A stretch of 64,000 nt of DNA from Tupaia tana (taxonomy: Eukaryota; Chordata; Mammalia; Scandentia; Tupaiidae): NCBI GenBank assembly GCA_026018925.1, contig JAKSZU010000025.1, positions 20,625,391-20,689,390 of the forward strand, read 5' to 3'. The stretch's first letter is position 1, and every line of letters starts with the position of its first letter. Below the pieces are notes generated by a model. It saw only the letters and a list, made by a program, of their open reading frames with translations. It made no database searches and was not told where the DNA came from. Positions 1-11,934 of the stretch are shown in pieces. A program made the translations under genes and the position numbers.

Positions 1-298
1 AAGAGTTTCCTGAGGGATTATCGAAGTACGAGTACTAAGATAAGTACAAATTCAGTGTGCCAATGAAGGGATGAGTGGAGATTTTGGCAAAGAGGAAAAT
101 GTGTAATGAACTAGAATTGAGAAAAAAAATATATGGTATATTTGAGTTTGAAGGAAGTTTAAAGTGACAAAAAAATGTTGCACTGGAGGTAAGAAAATTA
201 AAAAAATAAAACTTAAGATGACAGCAGAGATAAATCCTTAAAAGAATGTGTAAGTCATATTAAAGAATAGAAAATGAGAAGCTAATGAACAGAATTAA

Positions 299-534
299 TT
301 TTTTAAGAGGTTTTTGCTTTAGGGTACATGCGCTTGTTGGAGAGAGAGAGACAGAGACAGAGAGGGAAAGTGAGAAATAACCCCCAGAAGGGATATCTAT
401 GCTGCATCTCTTCTCCTCCTGGGACCTTGGGTATGCGTTCACACATGCCCAGTATGAGTTTCAAGCCACTGGGTCCAGGACTCTAACTGGCGTTGGTCAT
501 GTGGGAGTCCAGCGATATAACCACTCTGCTGGCC
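299..534 (-). mobile_element. tRNA-derived SINE, long form, old
   Basis: Reverse-oriented copy of the window's main SINE. The short T-run and 'gaggtttttgcttt' are the 3' end, followed by the purine-rich tract (complement of the TCTCTG tail), the middle block, and the tRNA-like head ending near 'ctctgctggcc'. It is diverged from the young consensus and I see no clear TSD, so it is an old copy. Confidence 0.8.
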
Positions 535-2039
535 TCATGAAGAGAAGTATTAGGAGACGTTAATTCTATAGAGTAAACTGAAGAATCAAAACATTATTTA
601 AGAGTCAGTTCCTAAAATTCTGAATGATTGACACCAAGATCTGCGCAGGAAAGGTGCACTTAGTGAATCTCTATACCGTCATAAGCTAATCATTCTGGTC
701 CACCTGGTGACTTTATATGTCTCAATTACCAGGGTCCCAGAAACCATGTGCAGCGTGTGTGGATGACGTTTATCACTAACAACTCTAAACAGCAGCTCTA
801 GCCAGTGGATGGACCTTCCTTGGCATCAGCAGCTGCATCTTGTCCAACATGTTCTGCTCGTCCCAGGTCTCAGTATCTCCACTGTTTTCTCATGATTCTC
901 CCAGAGAGGCAGAGCATTCCTACGTACGATGTTGAATGACTTGGTATGATGATTCTGTGGTTGCATTAGAGCTTCTCTATTACCTGTGCTTTCAGCTACA
1001 CATAAATATTCTTGACAATTAGACGTCATCGGTAAAATCATTAATAATGAAGTACACTATATGCCACTTGGGCTTTTTCATGAGTTTTCTTTTTAAATAT
1101 ATTGTATAACTACTGGTTTATATCTTTGTACATTTAAAGTTGTACTTATTTGAGGATACAACATGATTTTCCAAAATATGCATGCAGTGCATAGTAAGTC
1201 AAACTGAGGATATTAACCTCATCATCATCTTCAACAAAGAACATTGCACTTTGCTTTGTAACTACGATATTCATTTTACTAGCTTTTTTGAGAGAGATAT
1301 ATATTTTTATACTGTATCTTTCTCTGAACTGCTCCCATCCCAATTCTCTACACCTGCTCCTGAAACAGCACACATACTTTTTAACTAGTCTCAGATTAAA
1401 TGTTCCTTTCACATCCTTGCAATAAATTTAATTTTTATCCTGCTACATATCAATACTTTCATCACAGGCCATCATCTTTCCTTTAAAGTTGTATGTTGAT
1501 TTTTGTTATTATTTGTTGAATATTTGCTTCTCCGAAGATAATATGTTCCCTCACAGGAAGTCTGCTGTTTTCACTTATCATTGAATCGGGAACATCTCAT
1601 GGGCTTTAATAAGCACTTGTTAAGTTGATGAATGATTCATTGGCACTTGCCAAGTGAAGTATAGAAGTAGAGGTGAATAACTCTTAAAAGTATGAAAAAT
1701 ATCTTCAGGACAATTTACAATATGCATTGGTTTATTACACAGAGTAGAAGTAAAAACGTTGGCATTATCTTTATAAATAAATGCAATCTGAAGTCATGTT
1801 CTATAGCCATTCTGATCTCCCTACCTTGAGAATATATTGATATGCTTATCGTTTTTATGGAAATCCTGGAGCTGCTCTTGGAACAGATAAATATGTTTGA
1901 GAATTTTCAATAACGTGTGACAAGAATGAGGGCTTATTTCCACTGGTAATATCTGAGATTGTCTGATTGTGTAGTGAACTGGTGATAAAACTTTGGGTGT
2001 CTAATAAATGTTACAAAATTACAATCTCTAAAACCAGAG
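535..2039. other. unique AT-rich sequence
   Basis: No repeat family or coding exon recognised. Open frames here are short and lack composition or motifs suggesting protein. A T-rich and A-rich background dominates. Confidence 0.5.
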
Positions 2040-2640
2040 ATAATACTCTTGATCTTGTTTTGCCAATTATATCTTGCAGTGGTGTTTGTCATTTTAATAC
2101 AGGTAGCCTCCATTCTTCCAGCTGCTCAATCCAGAATCCTGGAAACCACCTTAACTGTTTACTTTCTCTCATGGCGAAGATTGAATCCATCATCATACAC
2201 TGTCAGCTCTTCTTCGGACCTCAGAACCTGGAGCTTCTCACTGCCCCAGAACGACATCCTGGGCCCAGCTAGCAGTGTTCCTCACCCTTATCAGGACACC
2301 ATGCTTATCAACCTCTTCACTCACTTCTCATGAAGCTTCCTTATTTCAACTTTGCTCTGTAAATGCACATTCTATTTCCCCTCAACCAACTAAGGTGAGG
2401 GGTGTGTGTGTGTGTGTGTAATTATATTTCTCTGCTTAGAATCCTCCAGCAGTATAAGATCTCATTTAGGGAAAGATCCAAAGTTCTCCAATTGCCTGAC
2501 ATGCTCACTCTCAGCTCCCATCTCCTCTTACCTGCACTGTCCTTGCTGACCAGGTTTGATCATAGCTTTGCTTTGCTTTCGACTCTCCAGGAATTTTTCA
2601 CTGGCTGTCCTCTCAGACTGAGTGGTTCTTTCCTGAATGT
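2040..2640 (+). mobile_element. possible ancient LINE (L2-like 3' region) remnant
   Basis: C/T-rich text such as 'cctgtcagctcttcttc'-like wording and 'ctcagctcccatctcctctt' resembles the pyrimidine-rich 3' part of very old mammalian LINEs such as L2. A (GT)n run at 2402-2420 splits it. The match is from memory of family wording only; it could be unrelated unique DNA. The open frames across it are a consequence of C/T richness. Confidence 0.3.
2402..2420. repeat. (GT)n microsatellite
   Basis: Uninterrupted GT dinucleotides, about nine units. Confidence 0.9.
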
Positions 2641-2811
2641 TCAGTGACTCTCCTCCTATGTCAGGATTCTGACCAGGTGCCTAACGGAAGTCAGCTGCCT
2701 ACATAAATGTCAACTCATACAAGAGGTTGGTTGTGGCCACTCTATATGAGTTATCATGTGAGTTGTTCTTAACTCCTGATTAAGGTTAGGTTCCTCCAAA
2801 AGCAAACCTAT

Positions 2812-3290
2812 ATATGATGGCTAATTTGATGCCAACTTAATAGGGCTCAGGAACACTCAGATAGCTCACACACCTATTGGAAGTGCTTAAATTCAAATTG
2901 TAGACTGGGTAAGAAAAGGTCACTCTCACTTATGCAGATGGAAATCATCTACGTCGCTGGGGACCTGATAGAACAAAATCTCTGGAGAAAGGTGAAATTG
3001 CTCTCTGTCCAAACTAGATTATCTATCCTCTCTTCTCTTGGACATCAGAGATCTTGCTTCTTGGGCTTTTATATGCAGACTGAGAATGGAACCACTGGTT
3101 TCTGGGTTCTCCAACCTTTGGTATGGGCCAGGAACTGTCTCACATGTTTTCTTGGCCTTTAGCTTGCAAGCTGTGGGACTTCTCAGCCTCTGCAACCCTG
3201 TGAGCCAATCTCTCCTAATAAAGCTATTTCTACATATCTATGAATATCCTATTGGTTCTGATTCTCTGGACACCCCTAACTAATGTATCC
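2812..3290 (+). mobile_element. ERVL/MaLR-type solo LTR fossil
   Basis: Begins around 'tgatggctaatttgatgcc', has 'gtgagccaatctctcctaat' next to an AATAAA-type signal, then 'cctattggttctgattctct' and ends near 'ccctaactaatg'. This order is typical of an old ERVL-class LTR in mammals; the exact subfamily is not certain. It is a degraded solo LTR with no internal region beside it. Confidence 0.55.
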
Positions 3291-4455
3291 AAAGATAAGA
3301 ATATGCATGGAAGTTGTGTATGGGGAAGTGATTTCTAGAAGACATGATGAAAACTTCAAAAGTATGGAAGTCAATGAAAAGTACTCTGAGCAGGTCAGTG
3401 CAGGAAACTCAGGACACATCATAGAACAAACATCAGAGTTGCTTGCTTAGAAGAGAGAGGAAGTTAGGGTACTTAGTCACCCCTCTTTACATTGTGGAAT
3501 AATAGTTTTTCCTGGGGCACTCTTTTCTCATCTTTCTGCTTCTCCTACTTTTAGATCCAGTGTACTTGGTCAGCCATTAAATGACCCTAGTTAAACTTCT
3601 TGCAATAATAAGCATTTGGATGTGTGTCATATATATGTATGTATATACATATATGTATACGTAAGAGAGTACTTCTACAGTGTGGGGTTCTGACAACGTG
3701 TGTAACCCTGTTTCTTATCACTGCCCAGTATATTATATCATATCATTTCTTACATCATCTCATACACAATCATATTGTCTTATCGTACTCCTTCCTCTAA
3801 TAAAATATTAGCAACTTAGGAGAAAAAAAAATTTATTTTGATCACTGTTCTATTAGAAGTTTCTTTCAGGTACGGTTAGGTTCCCCACAATTACCTGTTA
3901 GTTGAATGAATAAAACCAAAATTAACATCCATATCTCTAGATTATTAAACTTGATCTCTTCTTAACTCACAGCACATAATGCTGGACATTTCTGAGGTAC
4001 ATGAGGCATAAAATTATATAGTTCATGTGGCAAGAGTATAGAAAGATGGCCAGAAGGTTTTATTCACTTAATAACAGAATTCTATGACCAAACTTTGTTC
4101 AGAAAAAAAGAGCTAAGTCAAATTTAAATATTTTATATTTTGAAGTATGTCTAGGAGTGAATATTTATTTTGAAAATCTGAGAAGGTGGTAAGCTTTCTG
4201 AGCATCTGCATATTTGAACAAAGCCTATATACTCTCTACTTTTCTTGGAGCCATGGCAGTACAGCTAGTGAAGTGAGGAGGCAAAAGTGTAGAGGCAGAT
4301 GGCCCATTCTAAAGTCTTCATTGAAGGGAGAGTCTTCAATCTTGGACCGATCATGTCATAGTCCTGACATTTTGAAGGCTGATCTCTCTAAACACCTGAT
4401 GTGTACTAACATTCAAAGCCACTCATATAGCCCAACTGCTAAGAAAATCTTTTGA
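3291..4455. other. unique AT-rich sequence
   Basis: Nothing recognised apart from a short TATATG-rich stretch at 3630-3662. No exon-like frame. Confidence 0.5.
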
Positions 4456-4748
4456 GGGGTCAGCAGGTGGTTTGGTGGTTAAGGCGCTACTTCCTTATGG
4501 CCAACCACGGTTTGAGTCTCAGACCCAGCTGTTTCAAACTCAGGCTGGACAGGTGTGCATGTGTGCCCTACATCTTGAGAGGGGAATGGAGAAGAGATTG
4601 TGGCATGGCCATCTTCCATGGGGTGGTGGGGGTGGTGGGTGATTTCTCACTTTCTCTTTCTCCATTTCTCTCTGTCTCTCTGGCAAATCCATGCACCCTA
4701 TAACAAAAAATTTCTCCAAAAGAAAGAAAAGAAGAGAAAAAAAATCTC
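4456..4748 (+). mobile_element. tRNA-derived SINE, long form
   Basis: Starts 'ggggtcagcaggtgg', with A box near 'tggtggttaagg' and B-box-like 'ggtttgagtct'. The middle block has 'gaatggagaagagattg', followed by pyrimidine tract, 'ccatgcaccctataac' and an A-rich tail. A local GGTGG expansion lies at 4620-4640. Moderately diverged. Confidence 0.88.
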
Positions 4749-5639
4749 TCAACATCACTAGAGTTAACTATTATTATATTTAGGTCAATTAACATGTATT
4801 TCTCATTGTGTAATTATGTCAGTATTGATTATAAAATGTAGGTGTTTAGTGTTCCCTTCTTATGATTGTGATATAAATTGATCCCATTGTCTAGAAGAGG
4901 CCATAAGAGTTCTGAGAATAAATCCATGTGAATCATTCAGTTCATTCATCCATCATCATCTTGAGAGGTTGTGCAAAGCAAGAAAAAATGGTGGACACCT
5001 AACAGATCTTGACTAGATAGCAAAAAGCTATTTAGGTTTTGACAATTTCCTTCAAATGTTATGATAAGTATAGAATGAAGTATTTATAAAACCTAAATAC
5101 CTGGTTACAGAGAAAGTGTATCTAGTGTCTTTATTATTATTAAATATGAACAGCTCCCAGAGAATTAAATGTAAAAGATGCACCAAAGATTTTATTACAG
5201 TTTTAATATTTCAAGATCGTGGTCAAGGTAAAGTTGAAACAGAAGATATACATTTAATTTCCACCAATATGTTCCTTCTCCTTTCTTTTAGTCCGCTTTT
5301 ACCTTCCTCTTATACCAACATAGTTGCACCTTTTATCTTTCTTTGTATTATTTTGTTTGTCCAGGTTTTCTAAGTTGTAATTGATATATTTTTTTCAGAT
5401 CTTACTATCTAAAAATTTTTACCAAATAATTTCACTCTAAAGTCTTAAAAGAAATAATACATATACTAATTTATTATATAATTTTGAATATACGTTTTTC
5501 TGATAAAAATTGTTTTTTTTTTCTTTGCCCGGAAGAAGCCAAGTGTGGTGAATAACAAAAATAATATTTTTCTCCACTCTTAAATATAACCAGCCTGCTT
5601 CTCACCCATCAAATCTGGTAAGATTAGTGATCAGCTTTG
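4749..5639. other. unique AT-rich sequence
   Basis: Nothing recognised; very AT-rich with several short homopolymer runs. Confidence 0.5.
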
Positions 5640-5950
5640 GCCACATTGCAGTAGAAAGGCTTATGTTGTCATTTAAAGTCTAAGCCTCAAGAGGATTTGC
5701 ACAATTAGGCTCTTCAGAGTTCTAAGAGTACTGTGCTAAGTTCTAGCTTACCCTGTTGGAGAATGAGAGACTGGTTGAAGAGAGGCCCTAGGTGGCCTCT
5801 ACGTACAACTCTTCTATGTGAACAATCACAGAACAGGCAGCCCCAGCATAAAGTCTAGTTGAGTGCAACCACGTAAATGACCAGCCAATACTGTCCATAC
5901 CAGAAGAACCACCTCACTGAACCTAGACCAGAAAATTCATGAGCTTCATG
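5640..5950 (+). mobile_element. MLT1-like (ERVL-MaLR) LTR fossil, partial
   Basis: The end of this stretch, with wording like 'gaagaaccacctcactgaac' and 'aaaattcatgagcttcatga', matches the 3' part of MLT1 LTRs (MaLR group). It is old and eroded; no internal region is attached. Confidence 0.45.
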
Positions 5951-5994
5951 AATGGTTACAATAGGCAGTATTTTTTACTTGTCTAATATACATG

Positions 5995-6412
5995 CATCCT
6001 CCTTTTTGACTATATTTTGTCCCCCAAAGTTTCATGTTCTAAAATTTAGTTCCCAATGTAATAGTTTTGGGAGGTAGTGAGGTCTTTCAGAGGTGAAGCT
6101 TAGTGACTGGATTAGGGCAGCATCAGTCCCATGAATGAGTTAATGATCTCTCTCAAGACTCAGTGAGTTCTAGATCTTAAGAGGAAGGCTTAGTTCTAAA
6201 GAGAATGGATTGCTAAAAAAGGGATCTGGCTGTCCCCAGGTCTCATTCTCCAAGTGCCCATCATCCTCCCTGCTTCCATCAGATGCATTATGATGTTGGC
6301 CTCTGGTTTTGGACTTTACATCCTCCCAGAGCCTGTCTAAAATCAACCTCTATTCTTTATAAATCATCTACTCACAGATATTTCTGTAAGTTACACAATA
6401 GTGGACTAAGAC
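5995..6412 (+). mobile_element. MST/MLT-type (ERVL-MaLR) LTR fossil
   Basis: Starts near 'attttgtcccccaaagtttc', continues 'gttttgggaggtagtgaggt', and finishes with 'ctattctttataaatcatct' and 'agtggactaagacaac'. These are the usual landmarks of an MST/MLT MaLR LTR, including the TATAAAT-like segment and terminal GACTAAGACA. Old solo LTR. Confidence 0.7.
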
Positions 6413-6556
6413 AACACAAAATGATAAATTTTCCTTTTCATGATTAAGTTATGTGTATGGCAGGGGCAGTATATAGATAAGTCTGACTTACTTACATGAG
6501 CCATACCAAAACTTTCTTTGGCTACCCTCAAAAGGGGTTGTTACATAGACTGGAAC

Positions 6557-6828
6557 TGGGCCAGCCTTTAGTCTGGTAGGTAAGAGAGCTGGATTCCACA
6601 TGTCTTACCACATGGCTCAAAGCCCAGATACAAAAGCTTAAAAAACACATTGGATGCGTGTGTTTATGCACCAAAATACCAACATAAAGGAGAAATGGAG
6701 GAGAAGGGATTGCAGCATTACCATTCACCGTGAAGGGTACTTTCTCTATTTTCTTCTCACTCCCCCTCCCTTTCTGTTTCTCTCTGGTTAGCACACAAAC
6801 CCTTTAGCAAATAAAAAGAAAATAATAA
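6557..6828 (+). mobile_element. tRNA-derived SINE, long form, old
   Basis: 'gggccagcctttagtctggt' head, 'gagaagggattgcagcat' in the middle block, C/T-rich tail and 'accctttagcaaataaaaag' at the 3' end. Strongly diverged relative to copies at 16-41 kb. Confidence 0.8.
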
Positions 6829-7169
6829 GTGTATGAGAGGGTTTCTTCTCTCAGCAGGTTATCAATGACTGAGATAGAAGTGCATGGCCAGGATCTGAGA
6901 GCACCTCCTCAGAAAAGAGTGAAGTAACCAACAAATACCTCGCAAAACAAGAGAGACCTCCATTCTGCAGCCATATGGAAATGAATTCTGAAGGATCATA
7001 AAAGTAAATCTTTTGCATATCAAGTCTCCAAATAAAAATACGACCTGCCAAGGTCTTTATTCAACCTTTTAAGAAGACCCTGAATAGAGACAGAGAGGCT
7101 GGACTCTTCACGCATAATATTGCAATATTAATATTGTGTGTGTGTGTTAAAAAGTTCATGCCTTTATTT
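6829..7169. other. unique sequence
   Basis: No repeat or exon recognised. Confidence 0.45.
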
Positions 7170-7412
7170 ATTTTTTTATAATTGCCAGGATGATTGTGTG
7201 TGTGTGTGTGAAAGAGAGAGAGAGAGAGAGAACAGTCCAATAGAGCGTAGTCATGCTGCAATCCCTTCTCTTCTATTTACATACTGTGTCAAGAATTGGG
7301 GCATGCATGTGCATATCCCTAGTGTCTTTTTCAACGCTTTGGAGCCAGGTTTCAAAACATGGTTGGCCATCTGGGATCCAGCTCCCTTCACCACAAAGCT
7401 ATAGGGCCAGCC
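7170..7412 (-). mobile_element. tRNA-derived SINE, old, with (TG)n(AG)n in its tail
   Basis: Reverse-oriented: a TG run and AG run at 7191-7231 replace the purine-rich tail, then 'gctgcaatcccttctctt', 'tggggcatgcatgtgcat' and the head complement ending 'agggccagcc'. The microsatellite has grown from the SINE's own simple-sequence tract. Confidence 0.75.
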
Positions 7413-8911
7413 TTATGTCTTAAAATGCTAAAGTTATAGGAATGTGTTATATATCAATAGAAAATGAATGCAATTGTTTTAAATGGCTGAGTTGTGCCGA
7501 TCTCTTTTTTAAACCAAAAGCTAACTGACACACTGCATGCAGAAATTATAAGAATGCAGTGGTAAGAGAGTCTGCTGTGATTTTGTGAGATCACAGATCT
7601 AGCTCTGATGAAGGACTACATCACTCTACGAATGACATTCAACTGTTCATGAAGAGGAGCAGCCTCCTCATATTCCTTTCTTAAGAAAGAAAACTTTCTC
7701 TTCTTTGTAGGTATATTTTCATTCAGTCACACCAAAGAGACAAATACTTAACATAGTTAATAACAATAGAAAATGCAAATTGTTGTTCTACTTTTTCCCT
7801 TTAATCGCCAAGATTTCCTGTAAGGTAACCATAGTAACAGCCATGGCGGCACAATCTGTAAGTCACGTCAAAAGATTCAAGTTACATATTTGAATATCTG
7901 GCTCGTGTCCCCATTAAGCTTTTTGTCTCTCATTTACATTTCCAGAATCTGTTTAGAATAACAACTGAAAAATAAAAATCAATAAAAATTTTGATGAATG
8001 AATCAATTAATCACAAAACTATTCTAGAAAAGAACAAACATATGCTATGAAATAGTAGCTCTTGGCTTTTCATCAAGAGGTAGCGACTAATCTTCTAATG
8101 TCTACAATAGAATAGAAATGAAATCAATGATTTTACTTCATCTGTGGCATGTGTCTGGGATTACTGTAGATTATTGAACACAATGAATCTCATGGCAAAC
8201 ATATGTTTCAAGCAGGTTATTAAGGAATGGACGAGATACCCTTATTGCTAATGCTCACTCCTGTATATGCCATATTTGTTATTATTCTTCACATAAACAG
8301 ATCTTTAGAGACTTAGAATAAGTAAAGAGAGAAAAAAAAACAAAAACATATTATACCCAAGACAGTTTGGAAAGTAAATTAACACAGAGAAGTAGAAAGT
8401 ATAAAAGAAATTCTGAGGAAATATCAGATATTACATATAATTTTTCAGAGTTAATAGTGCTTTAAAATTCTTATCATATTATCTGAATCAAAAAAAAAGT
8501 TCCTTTCTAATGTCCTTTTTATTTTGTTTCTCCACCCTGGAAATATTCCTTTATCTCTAGCTTTTATGCTGATGTAAGTTTTCAAAGTAATGGACTTAAA
8601 AGTTCTTTATAGGAGAATTTCTTTTGTTAGTCTAATTATAACTGTGAAAATTCTGGTAAATGCCTCAGAATAATAAAACTAGAGTTAGAATAAACTGAAC
8701 AGTTACTTTTATAAAAGATAGTCTATTATTGCAAATAAGTTTGAACTGCAATTTTAACTTACAATGAAGTTAGCCATTTAAATGGACCAATAGATAAAAA
8801 TAAAACAGGTTACCATGTTGAGCTGTTTAAGGCCACACTTAAAGAATTGCTGCCATTTTATTTGTAGTTGCATATAATCTTTCATTTTTTTATTCCAAAT
8901 TGAATTCATAA
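7413..8911. other. unique AT-rich sequence
   Basis: No recognisable repeat or exon. Weak MIR-like wording near 7540-7640 is too eroded to call. Confidence 0.5.
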
Positions 8912-9173
8912 CTTTTTTTTTTTGAGAAGTTTTTGCTATAGGGCGCATGCACTTGCCAGAAAGACAGAGAGAGACAGAGAGACAGAAAGTGAGAAATCAC
9001 CCCCCAGGGGAGATGGCCATGCCGCAATCCCTTCTCCTCCATCCTCCTCTCGGGATCTTGGGCACGCACGCACACGCACCCGGTGTGAGTTTAAGCCACC
9101 GGGTCCGGGACTTGAACTGCAGTCAGCTACATGGGAGTCCAGTGACATAGCCATTATGCTAACTGCTGGTCCC
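8912..9173 (-). mobile_element. young tRNA-derived SINE, long form
   Basis: Full-length reverse copy close to consensus: T-run, 'gctatagggcgcatgcac', AGACAGAG tract, 'gatggccatgccgcaatc', 'gggcacgcacgcacacgcac', and head complement 'taactgctggtccc'. The flanks 'attcataac' and 'acttcataaa' are a plausible TSD. Low divergence indicates recent insertion. Confidence 0.92.
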
Positions 9174-9859
9174 AACTTCATAAAATTTTTAAAGCATAAG
9201 AGATAGAAATGTGAAGTCAGATCCAAGAAAAAATGTGAACTCAATCCTATTTTATATATTTTCCCAACCATACATTTAAATAGATAAGAAAACACAGACT
9301 GATTTTTTAGCAAGCAAGAGATCACATATCATTGTCATCAAATTCTTTTAGGAAAGATAAGAACTAGGAAAATCCTCAGCTGCCTCCTAATTTAGGAGAT
9401 CTCATTTCTTATCATATCAGGCAAGATCAAGAACACGGTTTCTGTCAAATCGAGAATCTACCCTTGACTTTTTTCTTTATGACACACGAGAATGTGCCAA
9501 ATAAAATCTCAGAAGTTTAAAGATATTCTTTAAGAAAACTTGAAGATAGTCATTATTTTGGAGATGAAATTCTAGAAAAGACTATGACAGAAAATCAGAA
9601 TAGTGTTTTGAAGACTGAAGGCAGGGAGATTGTATTCTTTTGGTAAATGCAGCATTTAGAAATTGAGAATGATATTCATGACAGTGGAATTAGAGTGACT
9701 GACGAAAATAGACTGTTCTGAAGAACAGCTTTGCCATTACATAGACCCATGCTAATCCTTACAAGGATCCTCAAGCTCCCTTTGGGATGGCTTTGATTAT
9801 TTTTATTTCTCACCTCCTTCTATGTATAACTGGGTGTTTCACCCTTAAAGGAAAACTCT
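9174..9859. other. unique sequence
   Basis: No repeat or exon recognised. Confidence 0.45.
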
Positions 9860-10016
9860 GGGGCTAGACAGTGGTGTGCGTGTGTGTGGGGGTAAAGCAA
9901 ATGGACCCCCATGGGAACATCCTAGGTTTTCACCCCAGACCCTTCTTCTACACATTGGGTGTGTGCACATGTGCCTGTGACCTGGACTGGCCGATATGGG
10001 GGTGCATTGCAGTTTG
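9860..10016 (+). mobile_element. SINE-like 5' unit lacking its 3' end
   Basis: Begins 'ggggctagacagtggtgtgc' like the SINE head and contains 'attgggtgtgtgcacatgtg' like the middle block, but stops without pyrimidine tail or A-tail. It abuts a second SINE in the same orientation. It is either a truncated insertion or the first half of a dimeric copy. Confidence 0.55.
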
Positions 10017-10200
10017 AACACACTGATGGCATAATGGTTAAGAGCATTGGACTCACACATGGCTGAACATGGTTTGAATCCTAGACCCGGCAGCTTGCTT
10101 TCTCACTTTCTCTTTCTCTCTGTCTATCTGTCCTTCTCTGGTCAAATTAAAAATAAATAAATAATAAATTCAATAAAATATTCTAAAAAAGAAAAAGAAA
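10017..10200 (+). mobile_element. tRNA-derived SINE, short form
   Basis: A box region 'tggcataatggttaagagc', 'ttggactcacacatggctga', B box 'ggtttgaatcc', then directly a C/T tract and 'tctggtcaaatta' followed by AATA-rich tail. The middle block of the long form is absent, which defines the short form. Confidence 0.85.
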
Positions 10201-10306
10201 AGGCTGTGCTGTGACCAGCATATAACAAGATCATTTTGCAATGATAACATTCGAGTTAGTCAAATTTGTCTTTTGTGGACTGGTATTTTGGAAGGATCCT
10301 TTAGAG

Positions 10307-10706
10307 CACTGGTCCCCAACTTTCTCAGCATCAAAGACCAGCCTCAGCCTCATGGAAGACAGTCCCTCCCCTGGGAGGAGAAAGGGTTGGTCCTGGCATG
10401 GCTGAAGTACACCCTGTGAACCTCATTTCACCTCACCACATTGTAATATACAGTGAAGCGATCACGCAGCAGGGCTTGTGCTTGCATGCGAATTCAATAC
10501 CCGTGCTGATCCGACAGCAGGTGGAGTTCAGGTGGCATGTGAGTGATGGGGAGTAGCTGCAAACACAGAAGACCCTACCCACCTACCCACCCAGCCCCCG
10601 CTTCAAAACCCTATGGGCCAGCACCATTCCAGGTCCTCACCCCCCACAGGCCACTGAGGACCCGAGGACCTCCATTCCACACTCCAGGGGCTGAAGACCC
10701 CTACTG
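10307..10706. mobile_element. MER1-like hAT-Charlie non-autonomous DNA transposon
   Basis: Starts 'cactggtccccaactttctc' and ends 'gaagacccctactg', giving imperfect terminal inverted repeats of the Charlie type (CAGNGGTCCCCAAC). Internal landmarks include 'ccatgga'-like 'catggaagacagtccctccc', 'cacattgtaatatacagtga' and 'gctgatccgacagcaggtgg', as in the MER1A/MER1B group of Charlie3 relatives. About 400 bp with no transposase frame. An 8-bp TSD is not clear. Confidence 0.8.
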
Positions 10707-10761
10707 TAGAATGGCTAATAGAAGGAACACCTGCTGCCTGAAAGTTAGAAACTTGGGTTTG

Positions 10762-10929
10762 AATCTTTTTTTTTTTCCCTTTTAATTAAATTTATTTATT
10801 TACATTCATTCATTGTACATCATTACAGCATACATAGTGAGATTTTCCATCTAGAGTACACTGTATATTGTTTCAATCAAGCACATCAACATACATGTTA
10901 CCGTCAGCAAATAATTTTCCATTTCTTGC

Positions 10930-10972
<43 letters not shown>

Positions 10973-10992
10973 CCCATCCTTGATTCCCTATC
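10762..10992 (-). mobile_element. L1 3' UTR fragment (5'-truncated)
   Basis: Reverse-oriented L1 3' end. 'acatcattacagcatacata', 'gattttccatctagagtaca' and 'caatcaagcacatcaacata' correspond closely to the last 3' UTR of the ORF1-only element at 38.25 kb, so the two are the same L1 lineage. A (TA)n run at 10932-10970 interrupts it. Confidence 0.75.
10932..10970. repeat. (TA)n microsatellite
   Basis: About 19 AT/TA dinucleotide units inside an L1 3' UTR fragment. Confidence 0.95.
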
Positions 10993-10993
10993 T

Positions 10994-11200
10994 CTTTTTT
11001 TTAATTTTTATTTTATTATTATTATTATTATTTGTATATACTTTCAATCATATTGTTTGGCTTACAATGAAACCATTTTGATATGTGAACATTTCTCCCC
11101 AGACCCGTTGATCGAAATATCTTCAACAGATAACACCACACCTCCCCATCCCGTTACTAATTATTTTGATGACCAAAGCCCACATCCTGCTTTTCTTTGA
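10994..11200 (-). mobile_element. second L1 3' end fragment
   Basis: T-run with (ATT)n, then 'ctttcaatcatattgtttgg', 'gatatgtgaacatttctccc' and a C-rich tract. The same wording recurs at 53.50-53.63 kb, so this is a repeated L1 3' end subfamily different from the neighbouring one. Confidence 0.65.
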
Positions 11201-11934
11201 GCCTCATTTTCATCATGAATAAAAAAAGCGGCTTGGAAATTATTTTCGTGAGACACTTTTTAATTTCCAGTGGCTAAGCTTTCTGTGTGGAAAGTCAATG
11301 TCAATGCATACCCTCCTTACTAGCATTTTCCTGGTACAAGACATTTTGTGATATCAAACTTAATATCTTCCACCTAAGACTGAAATATTAGAGTATTCCC
11401 AGTGGGATCAGTGGGCAACGACAGATAGAGCAGAGTGTCATTGGCATAACAGTGATGAATCAGGCTATTCTGTGGGAAAATTGAAGCCCATGATAGATAG
11501 ATGGTAAGGAATTTATTTGGTGAGCGGGCCATCTCTCATGGAAAACAAATTTCCCAGTCAGACACACTAACATTGTGTATTCTAAAACCTTCTGACCTTG
11601 TATTTTTCTGGCTCCTATAATATTTATGCCCTCAATAATTAACAAGTGCATAAACAGAATGTGTGAGAGTGAGTTAAAATAGATTTCTTGAAAATTACTA
11701 TAACAATTTGACAGATCCAGTTTCCATTTGTCAATTTAGATTCTCCATCTTGAAAGATCAATATCAGCAGGAAAAAAATCCCCACTCTTGCTTTGTAAAA
11801 GTGCTACTAATTAAAGGTCCTTTTCTCTGCTAAATAGGATCCAGGTCTGCTTTAATACAGAGATTTGAAAAAATAAGTCAGGTCAACTAAAGTTGCACTA
11901 AGAAGGATAATAATCTTCATAGGCCGAATTTTCT
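11201..11934. other. unique sequence
   Basis: Nothing recognised. Confidence 0.45.

Noticed and set aside
2049-2333. Overlapping frames at 1967-2333
   Set aside because: Explained by C/T-rich, possibly old LINE sequence; frames in two phases overlap.
8936-9325. 129-codon minus-strand frame and many similar frames elsewhere
   Set aside because: The recurring peptide wording (AIPSPPFSS, DLGHARTRT, GLEL) is simply translation of the SINE in its open frames; no gene.
10868-11200. 110-codon frame with isoleucine-tyrosine repeats
   Set aside because: Runs through a (TA)n microsatellite and reverse L1 tails.
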